From: an uncultured Collinsella sp.
GTDB taxonomy: Bacteria > Actinomycetota > Coriobacteriia > Coriobacteriales > Coriobacteriaceae
Direction: 5' to 3'
NCBI GenBank assembly: GCA_937981515.1
Contig: CALJNY010000233.1
Span: 1-22,633 of the forward strand
DNA length: 22,633 nucleotides
Shown one piece after another: positions 14,972 to 22,583 of this stretch. The notes under the pieces are model-generated. The model saw nothing but the letters and a program-made list of their open reading frames with translations. It was not told the origin of the DNA and ran no database searches. How positions within the stretch are numbered: the stretch's first letter is position 1; the number at the start of each line of letters is the position of its first letter. The position numbers and the translations under genes were made by a program.

Positions 14972-16057
14972 TTACAGTGCGAAGGCGTCGACGTCGCCCC
15001 AGTGGCGGCGCAGCGTGATGGCGGCAGCGGGTTCGGTATTGTCAAAGACGACCGACCATTGCGTGTTGCTGGTGATATCTTCTGGATTGGGCTCTTGCGC
15101 TGCGGCGCGCAGGGCCTTCCAAGCGACTGCCTCGTTCTGGGCACCGACATGGGCGTCAAGGACATCGGCGATTGCGACGGCGCGCTCTTTACCATGGCCC
15201 AGCTCGCCATTCTTTTGGTTGGGCAGTACTTCGTCGCCATAGCAGGCGTAGAAGTTCGTAACCTGGCGTGCAGGAGTCGCTTTGAAAGCGCGGTCCGGAT
15301 CGTGTGGATCCCACTCTACTACGCGCGCGTCACCGGCGGCGTCGTTGATAAAGAAGTGGTAGTCGCGTCCGGCCATGGCGTGCATGTCGTAGGCAGAAAG
15401 CAGGTCGACTGCCTCTTGCGTGGTAGCCGCGCGGTCGAGCACCAGACGGATGGCGAGCGAAGTGTTGATGACGGGCCGTTGCGTGTCCTGGTCACAGGGC
15501 TTGGAATCCAGGGTGAGTACGGCAATGGACACGCCGCATTCGTTAACACCGTCGAGCTGGCCAAACGGGCCCATGAGTGCGGCGGCCCGTCCGGCGACGG
15601 AGTCAAGTGGAGTGTTGGCGCCCAGGTTATTGAGGGCCGCAAAGCCGATGGAGGCATAGCCGCCGCGTGGGTGATTGCGCACCAGCAGCGCCGAGGTGTC
15701 GTCCTTAAAGTCGTAATTGCGACCGGTGCGCACGCGGCCTTCAGCATCTACGGCGACAAAGGCGCTGCAGGCAAACTGGGGCGCCTGGACATGTGCCGGC
15801 ACACCGGGCAGCACCTGCGCCACCACGGCATCGATGTAGGCCTGGTCGTCGCGCACGCCAGCGGCGATGATGCGGTCGAGGTCGTAGTCGTAAGCGATGT
15901 CGATTGCGTACAGGTCATAGCCATCCGCGTAGCCGGTCAAGCGTTTGAGCGACGCGGCGGACTTGATTTGCTTGTGATAAGCGATACCGGTGGCAGCGGC
16001 AAGGCCGACGGCGACTCCCGCGACACCGCAGGCGATGGCAATTTTACGTGGCTTCAT
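14972..16057 (-). CDS. Membrane-anchored Ntn-type linear amide hydrolase (C45/choloylglycine hydrolase-like)
   Basis: A 361-residue protein that probably hydrolyses a linear C-N amide outside the cytoplasmic membrane. Residues 7-26 form a hydrophobic signal or anchor after a basic MKPRK start. After a linker of about 70 residues comes FACSAFVAVDAEGRVRTGRNYDF (Cys97; GRNYDF about 112-117), the pattern of the catalytic strand pair of Ntn cysteine hydrolases. Later motifs include the DGVNECGVSIAV stretch and HFFINDAAGDARVVEWD. The nucleophile Cys97 is internal, so self-cleavage before it would be needed, as in acid ceramidase-like and C45 enzymes. The substrate (bile acid conjugate, penicillin-like, N-acyl amino acid or peptide) cannot be told. 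GAGGAG precedes the ATG. Confidence 0.75.
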   Translation of the reverse strand: MKPRKIAIACGVAGVAVGLAAATGIAYHKQIKSAASLKRLTGYADGYDLYAIDIAYDYDLDRIIAAGVRDDQAYIDAVVAQVLPGVPAHVQAPQFACSAFVAVDAEGRVRTGRNYDFKDDTSALLVRNHPRGGYASIGFAALNNLGANTPLDSVAGRAAALMGPFGQLDGVNECGVSIAVLTLDSKPCDQDTQRPVINTSLAIRLVLDRAATTQEAVDLLSAYDMHAMAGRDYHFFINDAAGDARVVEWDPHDPDRAFKATPARQVTNFYACYGDEVLPNQKNGELGHGKERAVAIADVLDAHVGAQNEAVAWKALRAAAQEPNPEDITSNTQWSVVFDNTEPAAAITLRRHWGDVDAFAL

Positions 16058-16218
16058 GACGGCTCCTCTCGTCCTGTTAGCGTAATTGTCGCAAAAGGAG
16101 CGTGGGCATGATGGCTCAACTTGGCGAGCGGCGCGGGATTAAACACGGAATGAAGAGTGCGGCGCTGGCGCGGCGGGGTATGCTGGAGGGGACCATCAAC
16201 CCAGCGAAAGGGGAGAGC

Positions 16219-17604
16219 ATGACGGATCAGGAAGCGCCCGAGCGCGTGCACGTGACGGCCGACGATATCGAGGCTGCCAACGACCTTATCGACTTTATCG
16301 AGGCATGCCCCAGCATGTTCCATACGGCGGCGACCATTATGGCCGAGCTCGACGAGGCGGGCTTTACCTACCTGCCCGAGAATGCGGCGTGGGATATCGA
16401 GCCGGGCGGGCGTTATTACACGCAGCGCAACACCTCGAGCGTTGTTGCCTTTAAGGTGGGCGAGGACCTGGCCGCGACGTGGGGAGAGGACGGCGTTGCC
16501 GGCGACTACCATTTTCAGCTGACGGCGTCGCACAGCGACTCGCCTACGTTTAAGGTTAAGGCCGTCCCCGAGCTCGACGGCGCAGGCGAGACGCTGCGCC
16601 TGAACACCGAGGCCTACGGCGGCATGATCGACTACACCTGGTTCGACCGTCCGCTGGCACTCGCGGGCCGCGTGCTGGTACGCGAGGGCGACCGTATCGA
16701 GAGTCGTTTGCTCGCTACCGAGCGCGAAGTCGCCATCATCCCGAGCCTTGCCATCCACATGAACCGTGGCGTTAACGAGAGCTTTGCTCCCAACCGAGCC
16801 GTTGACCTGTGTCCGCTCATCAGCGCCGGTGACCTTAAGCAGGGCGACTTTGACGCCCTGATCGCCGACGAGCTGGATGTTGAGCCCGAGCAAATTTTGG
16901 GCCGCGATCTGTTTCTGGTCAACCGCCAGGATGCGCGCATTTGGGGCTGGGCCGACGAGTTTATCTCGACGCCCAAGCTCGACGACCTGGCCTGCGCCTA
17001 CACCTCGCTGCAGGCATTTTTGGGTGCCGAGAATGCGCACGACGTTTCGGTCTTTTGCTGCTTTGATAACGAGGAGGTTGGCTCCGAGACCAAGCAGGGC
17101 GCCATGTCGACGTTCTTGGCCGATGCGCTGCACCGCATTAACGGCTCGCTGGGCTTTGACGACGAGTCGTACCACCGCGCGCTTGCCGCCTCGATGCTCG
17201 TGAGCTGCGACAACGCACATGCCGTGCATCCCAACCATGCCGAGAAGTGCGATGCCCGCAACCAGGTGGTGCTTAACGGCGGCATCGTCGTCAAGGAAGC
17301 TGCTAACCAGCACTACTGCACCGATGCCTTTAGCCGCGCGGTGTTCCAGGCCATCTGCGATGACGCCGACGTGCCCACGCAGGCCTTCGCCAACAAGAGT
17401 GATATGGCGGGTGGCTCCACGCTCGGCAACCTGTCGAACATGCAGGCGAGCATGCATGCCGTGGACGTGGGCCTGCCGCAGCTGGCCATGCACTCAAGCT
17501 ACGATACCGGCGGCGTGCGCGACGTGATGTACGCCATCCGCGCCCTCACGGCCTTCTACGAGCGCGACCTAACCATCAACGGCGCCGAAAGTGTGGAACT
17601 CTAA
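16219..17604 (+). CDS. apeB: M18 family metalloaminopeptidase
   Basis: A 461-residue cytoplasmic zinc aminopeptidase of the aspartyl/aminopeptidase I family that removes N-terminal residues in peptide turnover. Metal ligands are visible in TASHSDSP (His105), PKLDDLA, the catalytic DNEEVGSE, SCDNAHAVHPNH and the final LAMHSSYDTGG. GSETKQGA is typical of M18. A longer frame begins at 16102, but the ATG at 16219 is preferred because it has GAAAGGGGAG directly upstream and gives the normal family length. It is divergent from the amide hydrolase, with about 160 bases between. Confidence 0.94.
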   Translation: MTDQEAPERVHVTADDIEAANDLIDFIEACPSMFHTAATIMAELDEAGFTYLPENAAWDIEPGGRYYTQRNTSSVVAFKVGEDLAATWGEDGVAGDYHFQLTASHSDSPTFKVKAVPELDGAGETLRLNTEAYGGMIDYTWFDRPLALAGRVLVREGDRIESRLLATEREVAIIPSLAIHMNRGVNESFAPNRAVDLCPLISAGDLKQGDFDALIADELDVEPEQILGRDLFLVNRQDARIWGWADEFISTPKLDDLACAYTSLQAFLGAENAHDVSVFCCFDNEEVGSETKQGAMSTFLADALHRINGSLGFDDESYHRALAASMLVSCDNAHAVHPNHAEKCDARNQVVLNGGIVVKEAANQHYCTDAFSRAVFQAICDDADVPTQAFANKSDMAGGSTLGNLSNMQASMHAVDVGLPQLAMHSSYDTGGVRDVMYAIRALTAFYERDLTINGAESVEL

Positions 17605-17744
17605 AATCGACCAAGATGAGATGACAATTATGGTAGGTTTTATCTGGGCAAATGCTTCAACGCCAACGACAAGACGGAACTGCTAGGACTTCATAGGCAG
17701 AGCCTGCGCTAGTCAGATCCCGCAGGTCGAATAAAAGTCAGCGA

Positions 17745-17843
17745 GAGCCCGCCGTTTGAGCCAAGGTGCCGTGAAATGAAAAGGCGCTGACCTTCTGGTC
17801 GCGCCTTTAAAATTGAACGGCAGATTGGCCAAACGGCGGGCTC
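17745..17843. repeat. Nested palindrome between convergent aminopeptidase and dehydrogenase genes
   Basis: The arms 17745-17764 and 17825-17843 are reverse complements with a single one-base insertion. Inside lies a second stem, AAAGGCGCTGACC with GGTCGCGCCTTT (about 17780-17809), with A- and T-rich flanks that would allow it to terminate transcription in both directions. The bases from the aminopeptidase stop at 17604 to 17744 show no further signal. Confidence 0.65.
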
Positions 17844-17856
17844 GCAGCGTCGGCTC

Positions 17857-17883
17857 ATTACGCCGTTTGTAAAACGGCGTAAT
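17857..17883 (-). terminator. Perfect hairpin directly after the dehydrogenase stop codon
   Basis: ATTACGCCGTTT (17857-17868) and AAACGGCGTAAT (17872-17883) are perfect 12-base reverse complements with a three-base loop. It begins two bases after the minus-strand stop codon. No U-tract follows, so it may protect the 3' end or work with the neighbouring nested palindrome. Confidence 0.55.
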
Positions 17884-17885
17884 TC

Positions 17886-18821
17886 TTAATGTTCGATCCA
17901 GCAGCGCAGGGTCTCGCCTGCCTGCAGGTGACGCAGATTCTCCGCGGCAATGTCGACCACATTGTTGAGCGTAGCCTCCAAGTGGAACCAGCCCGAGATA
18001 TGCGGTGTGATGAGCATGTTGGGCGCATCCCACAGGGGGCTTGTATCAGGCAGCGGCTCGGGGTCGGTGACGTCGACCGCGGCGCCGGCAAGGTGTCCGG
18101 ACTCAAGAGCGGCAACCAGATCGTCGGCAACCACAAGATCGCCGCGGCCGCCGTTGGCAAAGAAGGCGCCCGGCTTCATCGCGGCGAAGAACTCGGCGTT
18201 CGCCAGGCCGCGGGTCTCGGGCGTGCTGGGCATAAAGGATGCGACGATGTCGGCCTCGGCCAGGCGCTCGGATAGGGCGTCCATGCCGTCCATGTCCTCA
18301 AACACAATGGGGTAGACGAGTGGATGGCGCTTGATGCCGCGGACGTGCGCGCCCATGTCGCGGCAGAGCGTGGCGAAGTGGCCGCCGATATCGCCCGCGC
18401 CCAGCACCAGCACATTGGCGTTTTTGAGCGAGGTGACCGGCCCTAAATCCTCCCAGCGATGCTCGCGCTGCAAGTCGTGATAGTCGGGCAGGCGCTTCAT
18501 CATGGAAAGGACCATGGCAAACATGTGCTCGCTCACGGCTTGGCCGTAGGCGCCCACCGAGCAGGAAAGCTTGGCGTCGGCTGGCACGGTGCCGGCGGTC
18601 AAGTAATCGTCATAGCCGGCGGTCTGCAATTGCAACAGCTGGAGGTGCTTGCACGCGGTAAGCAGGGCAGGGTCAATGTTGCCCAAGATCACGTCGGCGT
18701 TGGCGACCTGCTCACGCGTGATGGCGTCGGAGCTCGTGTAGATAAAGTCCTCGCCCGGAGCGCTCGACTCGAGGATCGCGCGGTGACGATCGTTGACGGG
18801 CAACAAAACCAGGATGTTCAC
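17886..18821 (-). CDS. D-isomer specific 2-hydroxyacid dehydrogenase family protein
   Basis: A 311-residue NAD(P)-dependent oxidoreductase of the D-lactate/phosphoglycerate dehydrogenase superfamily. The nucleotide-binding GAGDIG is at 141-146. The catalytic triad is Arg226 in NGGRGD, Glu255 in DPEPLP and His274 in TPHISG. The residues after the second beta strand are RGIKRHP, with no acidic residue at the usual NAD-ribose position and two basic ones near it, which hints at NADP preference. The start is GTG at 18821 with GGAGAGG about eight bases upstream. The substrate is unknown; a glyoxylate/hydroxypyruvate reductase or a 2-ketoacid reductase is possible. A map terminator and a dispersed hairpin repeat lie upstream, so it is likely transcribed from its own promoter. 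Confidence 0.9.
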   Translation of the reverse strand: MNILVLLPVNDRHRAILESSAPGEDFIYTSSDAITREQVANADVILGNIDPALLTACKHLQLLQLQTAGYDDYLTAGTVPADAKLSCSVGAYGQAVSEHMFAMVLSMMKRLPDYHDLQREHRWEDLGPVTSLKNANVLVLGAGDIGGHFATLCRDMGAHVRGIKRHPLVYPIVFEDMDGMDALSERLAEADIVASFMPSTPETRGLANAEFFAAMKPGAFFANGGRGDLVVADDLVAALESGHLAGAAVDVTDPEPLPDTSPLWDAPNMLITPHISGWFHLEATLNNVVDIAAENLRHLQAGETLRCWIEH

Positions 18822-18839
18822 AAGCAGTCCTCTCCGTTC

Positions 18840-18877
18840 AGCCTGCCAAAAAGGGACAGGTTCATTTTTGGCAGGCT
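18840..18877. repeat. 38-base hairpin repeat, copy 2 (pairs with 9715-9747)
   Basis: AGCCTGCCAAAAA (18840-18852) and TTTTTGGCAGGCT (18865-18877) are perfect 13-base reverse complements around GGGACAGGTTCA. The reverse complement matches the element after the histidine kinase almost base for base. Here it sits between map and the dehydrogenase, about 10 bases upstream of the dehydrogenase ribosome binding site. Confidence 0.8.
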
Positions 18878-18895
18878 TTATCAGGCAAAACGCTC

Positions 18896-18942
18896 AAATA
18901 AAACGCCGGATGCAAGACGGGCGTGCCCGTCGGCATCCGGCG
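18896..18942 (-). terminator. Rho-independent terminator of map
   Basis: On the minus strand CGCCGGATGC and GCATCCGGCG form a perfect 10-base stem, enclosing a second perfect stem GACGGGC/GCCCGTC, followed by TTTTATTTGAG. It begins 10 bases after the map stop codon. The form is classic. Confidence 0.85.
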
Positions 18943-18951
18943 CATCCACAG

Positions 18952-19839
18952 CTACCAGCTGAGCAGCTCGTAACCGTCCTCGGTCACCACGAGCTGTACC
19001 TCGCACTGGGCCGAATCGCTGCCGTCCTTGGTGCGCACGCACCAACCGTCACCCTTGCTAATCTTGATGTCGGGCGCTCCGGCGTTGACCATGGGCTCGA
19101 TGGTAAAGACCATGCCCGGAGCCATGATGGTGTCCACATCGGGTGCCTCGGTGGTAAAGCCCACAAACGGGTCCTCGTGGAACTCCTTACCGATGCCGTG
19201 TCCGCCGTACTCGCGCACCACGCTAAAGCCGGCGTCCTCGACCGTCTTTTGCACGGCTTCGGCCATCACGGACAGCGGCAGCCATGGCTTGACGGCCGCC
19301 AGGCCCGCCTCCACGCTGGCGCGGGTGACGTCGACAAGACGCTGGCGCTCGGCAGAGACCTCGCCGATGCAGAACATGCGGCTCGAGTCGCTAAAGTAGC
19401 CGTCTAGGATCGTGGAGCAGTCCACGTTGATGATGTCGCCCTCGTGCAGCACGTCCGTATCGCAGGGGATACCGTGGCAGACCACATCGTTGATCGAGGT
19501 GCATACGCTCTTGGGGTAGCCTTCGTAGTTGAGGTCGGCCGGCGTACCACCGTGCTCGACGGTGTAGTCGTAGATCATCTGGTCGATCTGGTTGGTGGTC
19601 ATACCTGCGGCGATGTGCTCGCCTACGTAGTCGAGCACGCCTACGTTGATGGCTGCCGAGCGCTTGATGCCCTCGATATCGGCGGGCGTCTTGTAGAGCG
19701 TGCGGGGCAGAACCTCCCAGCCCTCCTCCCACAGGCGCTCGAGGCGCTCGTCGAAGGCGCTATGGCATTTCTTATATTTTTTGCCGCTGCCGCACCAGCA
19801 GGCGTCGTTGCGGCCGGGTACGGGTCCTTTGTCATACAT
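18952..19839 (-). CDS. map: Type I methionine aminopeptidase with N-terminal SEC-C motif
   Basis: Removes the initiator methionine from nascent proteins. The 295-residue protein begins with a SEC-C zinc motif, NDACWCGSGKKYKKCH (residues 11-26, Cys14, Cys16, Cys25, His26), which probably helps ribosome or zinc interaction. The catalytic domain has His122 (substrate contact), metal ligands Asp140, Asp151, His214 in GGHGIG, Glu248 in FTIEPM and Glu280 in SAQCEV, with the normal 11-residue spacing of the two aspartates. The ATG at 19839 follows AAAGGAAG. A strong terminator follows the stop, so it is probably monocistronic. Confidence 0.96.
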   Translation of the reverse strand: MYDKGPVPGRNDACWCGSGKKYKKCHSAFDERLERLWEEGWEVLPRTLYKTPADIEGIKRSAAINVGVLDYVGEHIAAGMTTNQIDQMIYDYTVEHGGTPADLNYEGYPKSVCTSINDVVCHGIPCDTDVLHEGDIINVDCSTILDGYFSDSSRMFCIGEVSAERQRLVDVTRASVEAGLAAVKPWLPLSVMAEAVQKTVEDAGFSVVREYGGHGIGKEFHEDPFVGFTTEAPDVDTIMAPGMVFTIEPMVNAGAPDIKISKGDGWCVRTKDGSDSAQCEVQLVVTEDGYELLSW

Positions 19840-19891
19840 GGCTAACTTCCTTTCATCCGCAGCTAGTATAGCCCACCCACGCGTCCATAAA

Positions 19892-19958
19892 AGTTGCGGC
19901 GATATAGTTCCGATTTAAGCGGTTTAACAGCACAAATAGGAACTATATCACCGCAACT
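19892..19958. repeat. 67-base palindrome upstream of map
   Basis: The arms 19892-19911 and 19939-19958 are reverse complements over 20 bases with one mismatch, around a 28-base AT-rich loop. It lies between the radical SAM stop codon (20000) and the map start (19839), both on the minus strand. It can serve as a terminator-like end for the radical SAM gene or be an inserted MITE-like repeat. Its lower GC content than its surroundings favours the second reading slightly. Confidence 0.65.
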
Positions 19959-19999
19959 GATGGGGCGGGATAGCGGGCACTAGCTGCTGCGTGGTTTTG

Positions 20000-20776
20000 C
20001 TAGTAGCTCACCTGGCAGGGGATGCCGAGGGCTTGGACGCGCGCGGCAATGGCGTCGAGCACCTTGGGCGCTGCTTTGGCAAGGCCGGCGATCGGCGTCT
20101 CGCGCGCCACCGTGTAGATGGTTGCTTCTTGTGGGCGAATGTGCTCAAGCGCCGCGAGCCAGGGGGCAACGTACTCCTCGCCGGTGTTGTCGATGAGCTT
20201 GCCCTGATACTCGCCGGTCAAAAAGATCGTCTGGATAATAACGTGACCGTCAAAGCTTGCGAACGTCTCAATCTGGTGCTCGACGTCGTAGGGGCCAACA
20301 GGCTGGTCGAGCAGCTGGATAAACGCCGGGTCGACGGTATCGAGCTTGAGGATGTTGTCGTCGACCATCATGAGCGCATTGTGTACCTCGGGGCGGTCGG
20401 CGCGCGTACCGTTGGAGAGCACGGCGATCTTGGAGTTTGGGGCAAGCTCGTCGCGCAGCGCGACGGCGCCGGCGATGGCCTGAGGAAACTCCGGTGCGGC
20501 GGTGGGCTCGCCGTTGCCTGCGAAGGTGATCACATCGGGGAGCTCGCCCTCGGCTGCCATCTCGCGCAGCTTTGCCTCGAGCGCGTCGAGTACCACGGAA
20601 GCTGTGTTATACGGCTCGTGGCAGGGGCGCTCGGCGTTGAGGCCGTTTTCGCAGTAAATGCAGTCGAACGTGCAGATTTTGCCGCTGGCCGGCATCATGT
20701 TGACGCCGAGCGAGAGACCAAGGCGACGGCTGCGAACGGGCCCAAAGATGGGGCTGGCATTCAAAAACGTAGACAT
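20000..20776 (-). CDS. Radical SAM protein (COG0731/TYW1-like group)
   Basis: A 258-residue protein that would bind a 4Fe-4S cluster and S-adenosylmethionine through CTFDCIYC (Cys35, Cys39, Cys42). The N-terminus FGPVRSRRLGLSLGVN and the SAM-side motif TFAGNGEPT (84-92) are typical of the Fe-S oxidoreductase group related to the wyosine base enzymes; the actual substrate is not known. An open frame extends upstream to 21370, but the conserved start and GAGGAG at 20786-20791 point to the ATG at 20776, nine bases from the site. The alternative ATG at 20782 is too close. No C-terminal SPASM cysteine cluster is visible. It is divergent from the alpha/beta hydrolase gene. Confidence 0.88.
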   Translation of the reverse strand: MSTFLNASPIFGPVRSRRLGLSLGVNMMPASGKICTFDCIYCENGLNAERPCHEPYNTASVVLDALEAKLREMAAEGELPDVITFAGNGEPTAAPEFPQAIAGAVALRDELAPNSKIAVLSNGTRADRPEVHNALMMVDDNILKLDTVDPAFIQLLDQPVGPYDVEHQIETFASFDGHVIIQTIFLTGEYQGKLIDNTGEEYVAPWLAALEHIRPQEATIYTVARETPIAGLAKAAPKVLDAIAARVQALGIPCQVSY

Positions 20777-21001
20777 AGGCATATGCTCCTCAAGACAATT
20801 GTGCCTAAGCATAGCATCGGCTCCAAAGCAAGGTGCGGGCTCTTGCTTTACAAGTTTCGTTTTTTCACGTCGCCCATGATGCTGTGCCATGAAAAGCCTC
20901 GGGTCGGGTACAGTTAATCTGTTAACAAGGCATAAGGCAATGCGGGTCCATCCAACCGTACTGACGTGCAACTGGATGGGCATTGATGATGGGGGCACAA
21001 C

Positions 21002-21799
21002 ATGGATTTTACGGTCGAGAATGCGGGCACCACGATTGCCTGTCGCGAATATGCCGGCCCGGATGTGTCGCCTGATGCTCCTGCTTTGGTGTGCGTGCAC
21101 GGCGCTTGTGTCGACGGCACATTTTTCGACGGTATCGCTTGTGAGCTCAGCCGCAACTACCGCGTAATTGCCTACGACCGCCGCGGCTGCGGTGGCAGCA
21201 GCGATGCGGCAGACGGCAGCTATGATCTTGCCGCTCAGGCCGCCGACCTGCAAGCCGTGATCGAACACGTTGGCGCTCCGGCAAATGTGCTTGCGCATAG
21301 TGCCGGTACGTTGGTTGCGCTGGAGCTTCTTCGCACCGAACCCCATCTCGTCGCCCGTGCGATTCTGCATGAGCCGGCTGTGTCGGCCAAAGGTGTCGGT
21401 ATGGGCGCAGCTCCGGTTTTGCTCGATATGATTGCGGCGGGAAAGGTTTCAAGGGCGCTCCGGCTTTTCTTGGGAGCCCTCGGCGACTTGGACCCCGAGG
21501 CTCCTGGGACGACCGAAGCGGAAGTCAAACATGCCCTGCGCAATGGTCGTTGCTTTATGGCCAATGAATACGGAACAAATATGACATATGCTCCCGACTG
21601 GGAGCGCGCTCGCGCGTCAAAGGCGGTGTCGGCCGTGTTCTTGGGCGAGCTCTCGGTCGGTACGCCCCGCGAGGCTGGCACGCGAGCGGCTGCCGAATAT
21701 CTCGATTGCCCCCTCGTGACGATCCCGGGCGCGCATAACGGTCTGCGCGATCGCCCCGTTACGGCGGCAAACGCCGTTCGCGATGTCTTGGAGCGTTAG
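21002..21799 (+). CDS. Alpha/beta fold hydrolase
   Basis: A 265-residue cytoplasmic hydrolase with no signal peptide. The oxyanion-hole HG is at 33-34 in VCVHGACVDG. The cap-side YDRRGCGGSS (59-67) is typical. The nucleophile elbow is AHSAGT with Ser100, where most members have GHSxG. The catalytic histidine is His245 in PGAHNGL. At the place of the usual third-residue aspartate there is FLGELSVGTP, so the acid may be a glutamate or lie elsewhere. The substrate is unknown. The ATG follows a GGGGG stretch about six bases upstream. It is probably a single-gene unit divergent from the radical SAM gene. Confidence 0.85.
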   Translation: MDFTVENAGTTIACREYAGPDVSPDAPALVCVHGACVDGTFFDGIACELSRNYRVIAYDRRGCGGSSDAADGSYDLAAQAADLQAVIEHVGAPANVLAHSAGTLVALELLRTEPHLVARAILHEPAVSAKGVGMGAAPVLLDMIAAGKVSRALRLFLGALGDLDPEAPGTTEAEVKHALRNGRCFMANEYGTNMTYAPDWERARASKAVSAVFLGELSVGTPREAGTRAAAEYLDCPLVTIPGAHNGLRDRPVTAANAVRDVLER

Positions 21800-21895
21800 C
21801 GCGCTCGATGACCTGCGGGGAGAGGGGCTGTTAGCGTTTCGTCATTGTTAACGAATGCGCCCATAACCGCGCACCCGCGGCTCCATTACCGCCGC

Positions 21896-21924
21896 TTGCC
21901 AGGTCATAAAAATGTAACGATAAT
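21896..21924 (+). promoter_or_regulatory. Sigma-70-type promoter for the GGDEF gene
   Basis: TTGCCA (21896-21901) and GATAAT (21919-21924) each match five of six consensus bases and are separated by 17 bases. The start of transcription would be near 21931, leaving a leader of about 80 bases before the ATG at 22011. Confidence 0.55.
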
Positions 21925-22010
21925 CGCGCGTTTGCCTTCAGCTGTTAGATGTTACCCTTGTACCAATTGATATGCACCGTTGCCGTGCGTAACGATAGAA
22001 GGGGCCCCAT

Positions 22011-22583
22011 ATGCTCAATAATCACGAGGTCAATCTAACCGACGAGGAGGCTGCCGCTGAGGTCGCCCGCGTCGCGAAGACCTACCCCGTGGTGCGTTTG
22101 CTGTCGGCCGATCAGATTAAGAGCGAGCCTAACTGCCTGCTCGCCGGCGATCGCTGCCCTTGTCTGCGTCAGTCGAGTCTTGAGGCTTTGGCAGACTCCG
22201 ATGAGGTGTCGGAGCAACTGCTCAACGATGGTGTTGAGTACCGCGCTCGCCTACGCCCTCTAAAGGTCGAGGGCGAGCCTCACGTCCTGCTGATGGTGCG
22301 TCCGATCGATGAGCAAGAGGCTGCAGAAGAGGACCTCGTCTACACCGACGTGCTGACGAGTGTGCGCAATCGCCGATATTACGAGGAAAAGCTCCGTAGC
22401 GCCCGCATGAATGCCGGCGTTGCGGTGATCGACCTTGATGATTTTAGGGTCTTCAACGATACGTGTGGCCGTCATGCCGGCGACCTTGCGCTCGGTGCCG
22501 TGGCGACGGCCATACGCAGCGGAATTCGTTCGACTGACGAGCTTGTACGCTATGGCTGCGACAAATTTGTGGTCGTCAGGGGG
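22011..22583 (+). CDS. GGDEF-domain protein with degenerate active site, 5' part, apparently interrupted by an insertion sequence
   Basis: The reading frame opens at the ATG at 22011, after AGAAGGGG, and stays open to the window edge, but recognisable protein ends near residue 189-190. Residues 1-105 form an unrecognised N-terminal region with a small cysteine cluster (Cys42, Cys49, Cys51). From YTDVLTSVRNRRYY (about 111-124) the sequence is a GGDEF domain, with VIDLDDFRVFNDTCGRHAGD (139-158). The signature is GCDKF (182-186) instead of GGDEF, so diguanylate cyclase activity is unlikely. The inhibitory-site motif RxxD (RSTD, 173-176) is kept exactly five residues before it. The remaining 80 or so residues of the domain are missing. 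If the interruption is real, this is a pseudogene. Confidence 0.75.

Noticed and set aside
16054..17493. 479-codon open frame on the minus strand
   Set aside because: It is antisense to the M18 aminopeptidase, which has all its metal ligands. The translation is a GC-skew shadow.
20825..20849. AAAGCAAG/CTTGCTTT hairpin between the radical SAM and hydrolase genes
   Set aside because: An eight-base stem in a 225-base divergent gap is not enough to support a function. A second short stem at 20948-20979 is equally weak.
20777..21370. 198-residue N-terminal extension of the radical SAM protein
   Set aside because: It overlaps the opposite-strand hydrolase gene and is unlike the family. The ribosome binding site at 20786-20791 fits the internal start.
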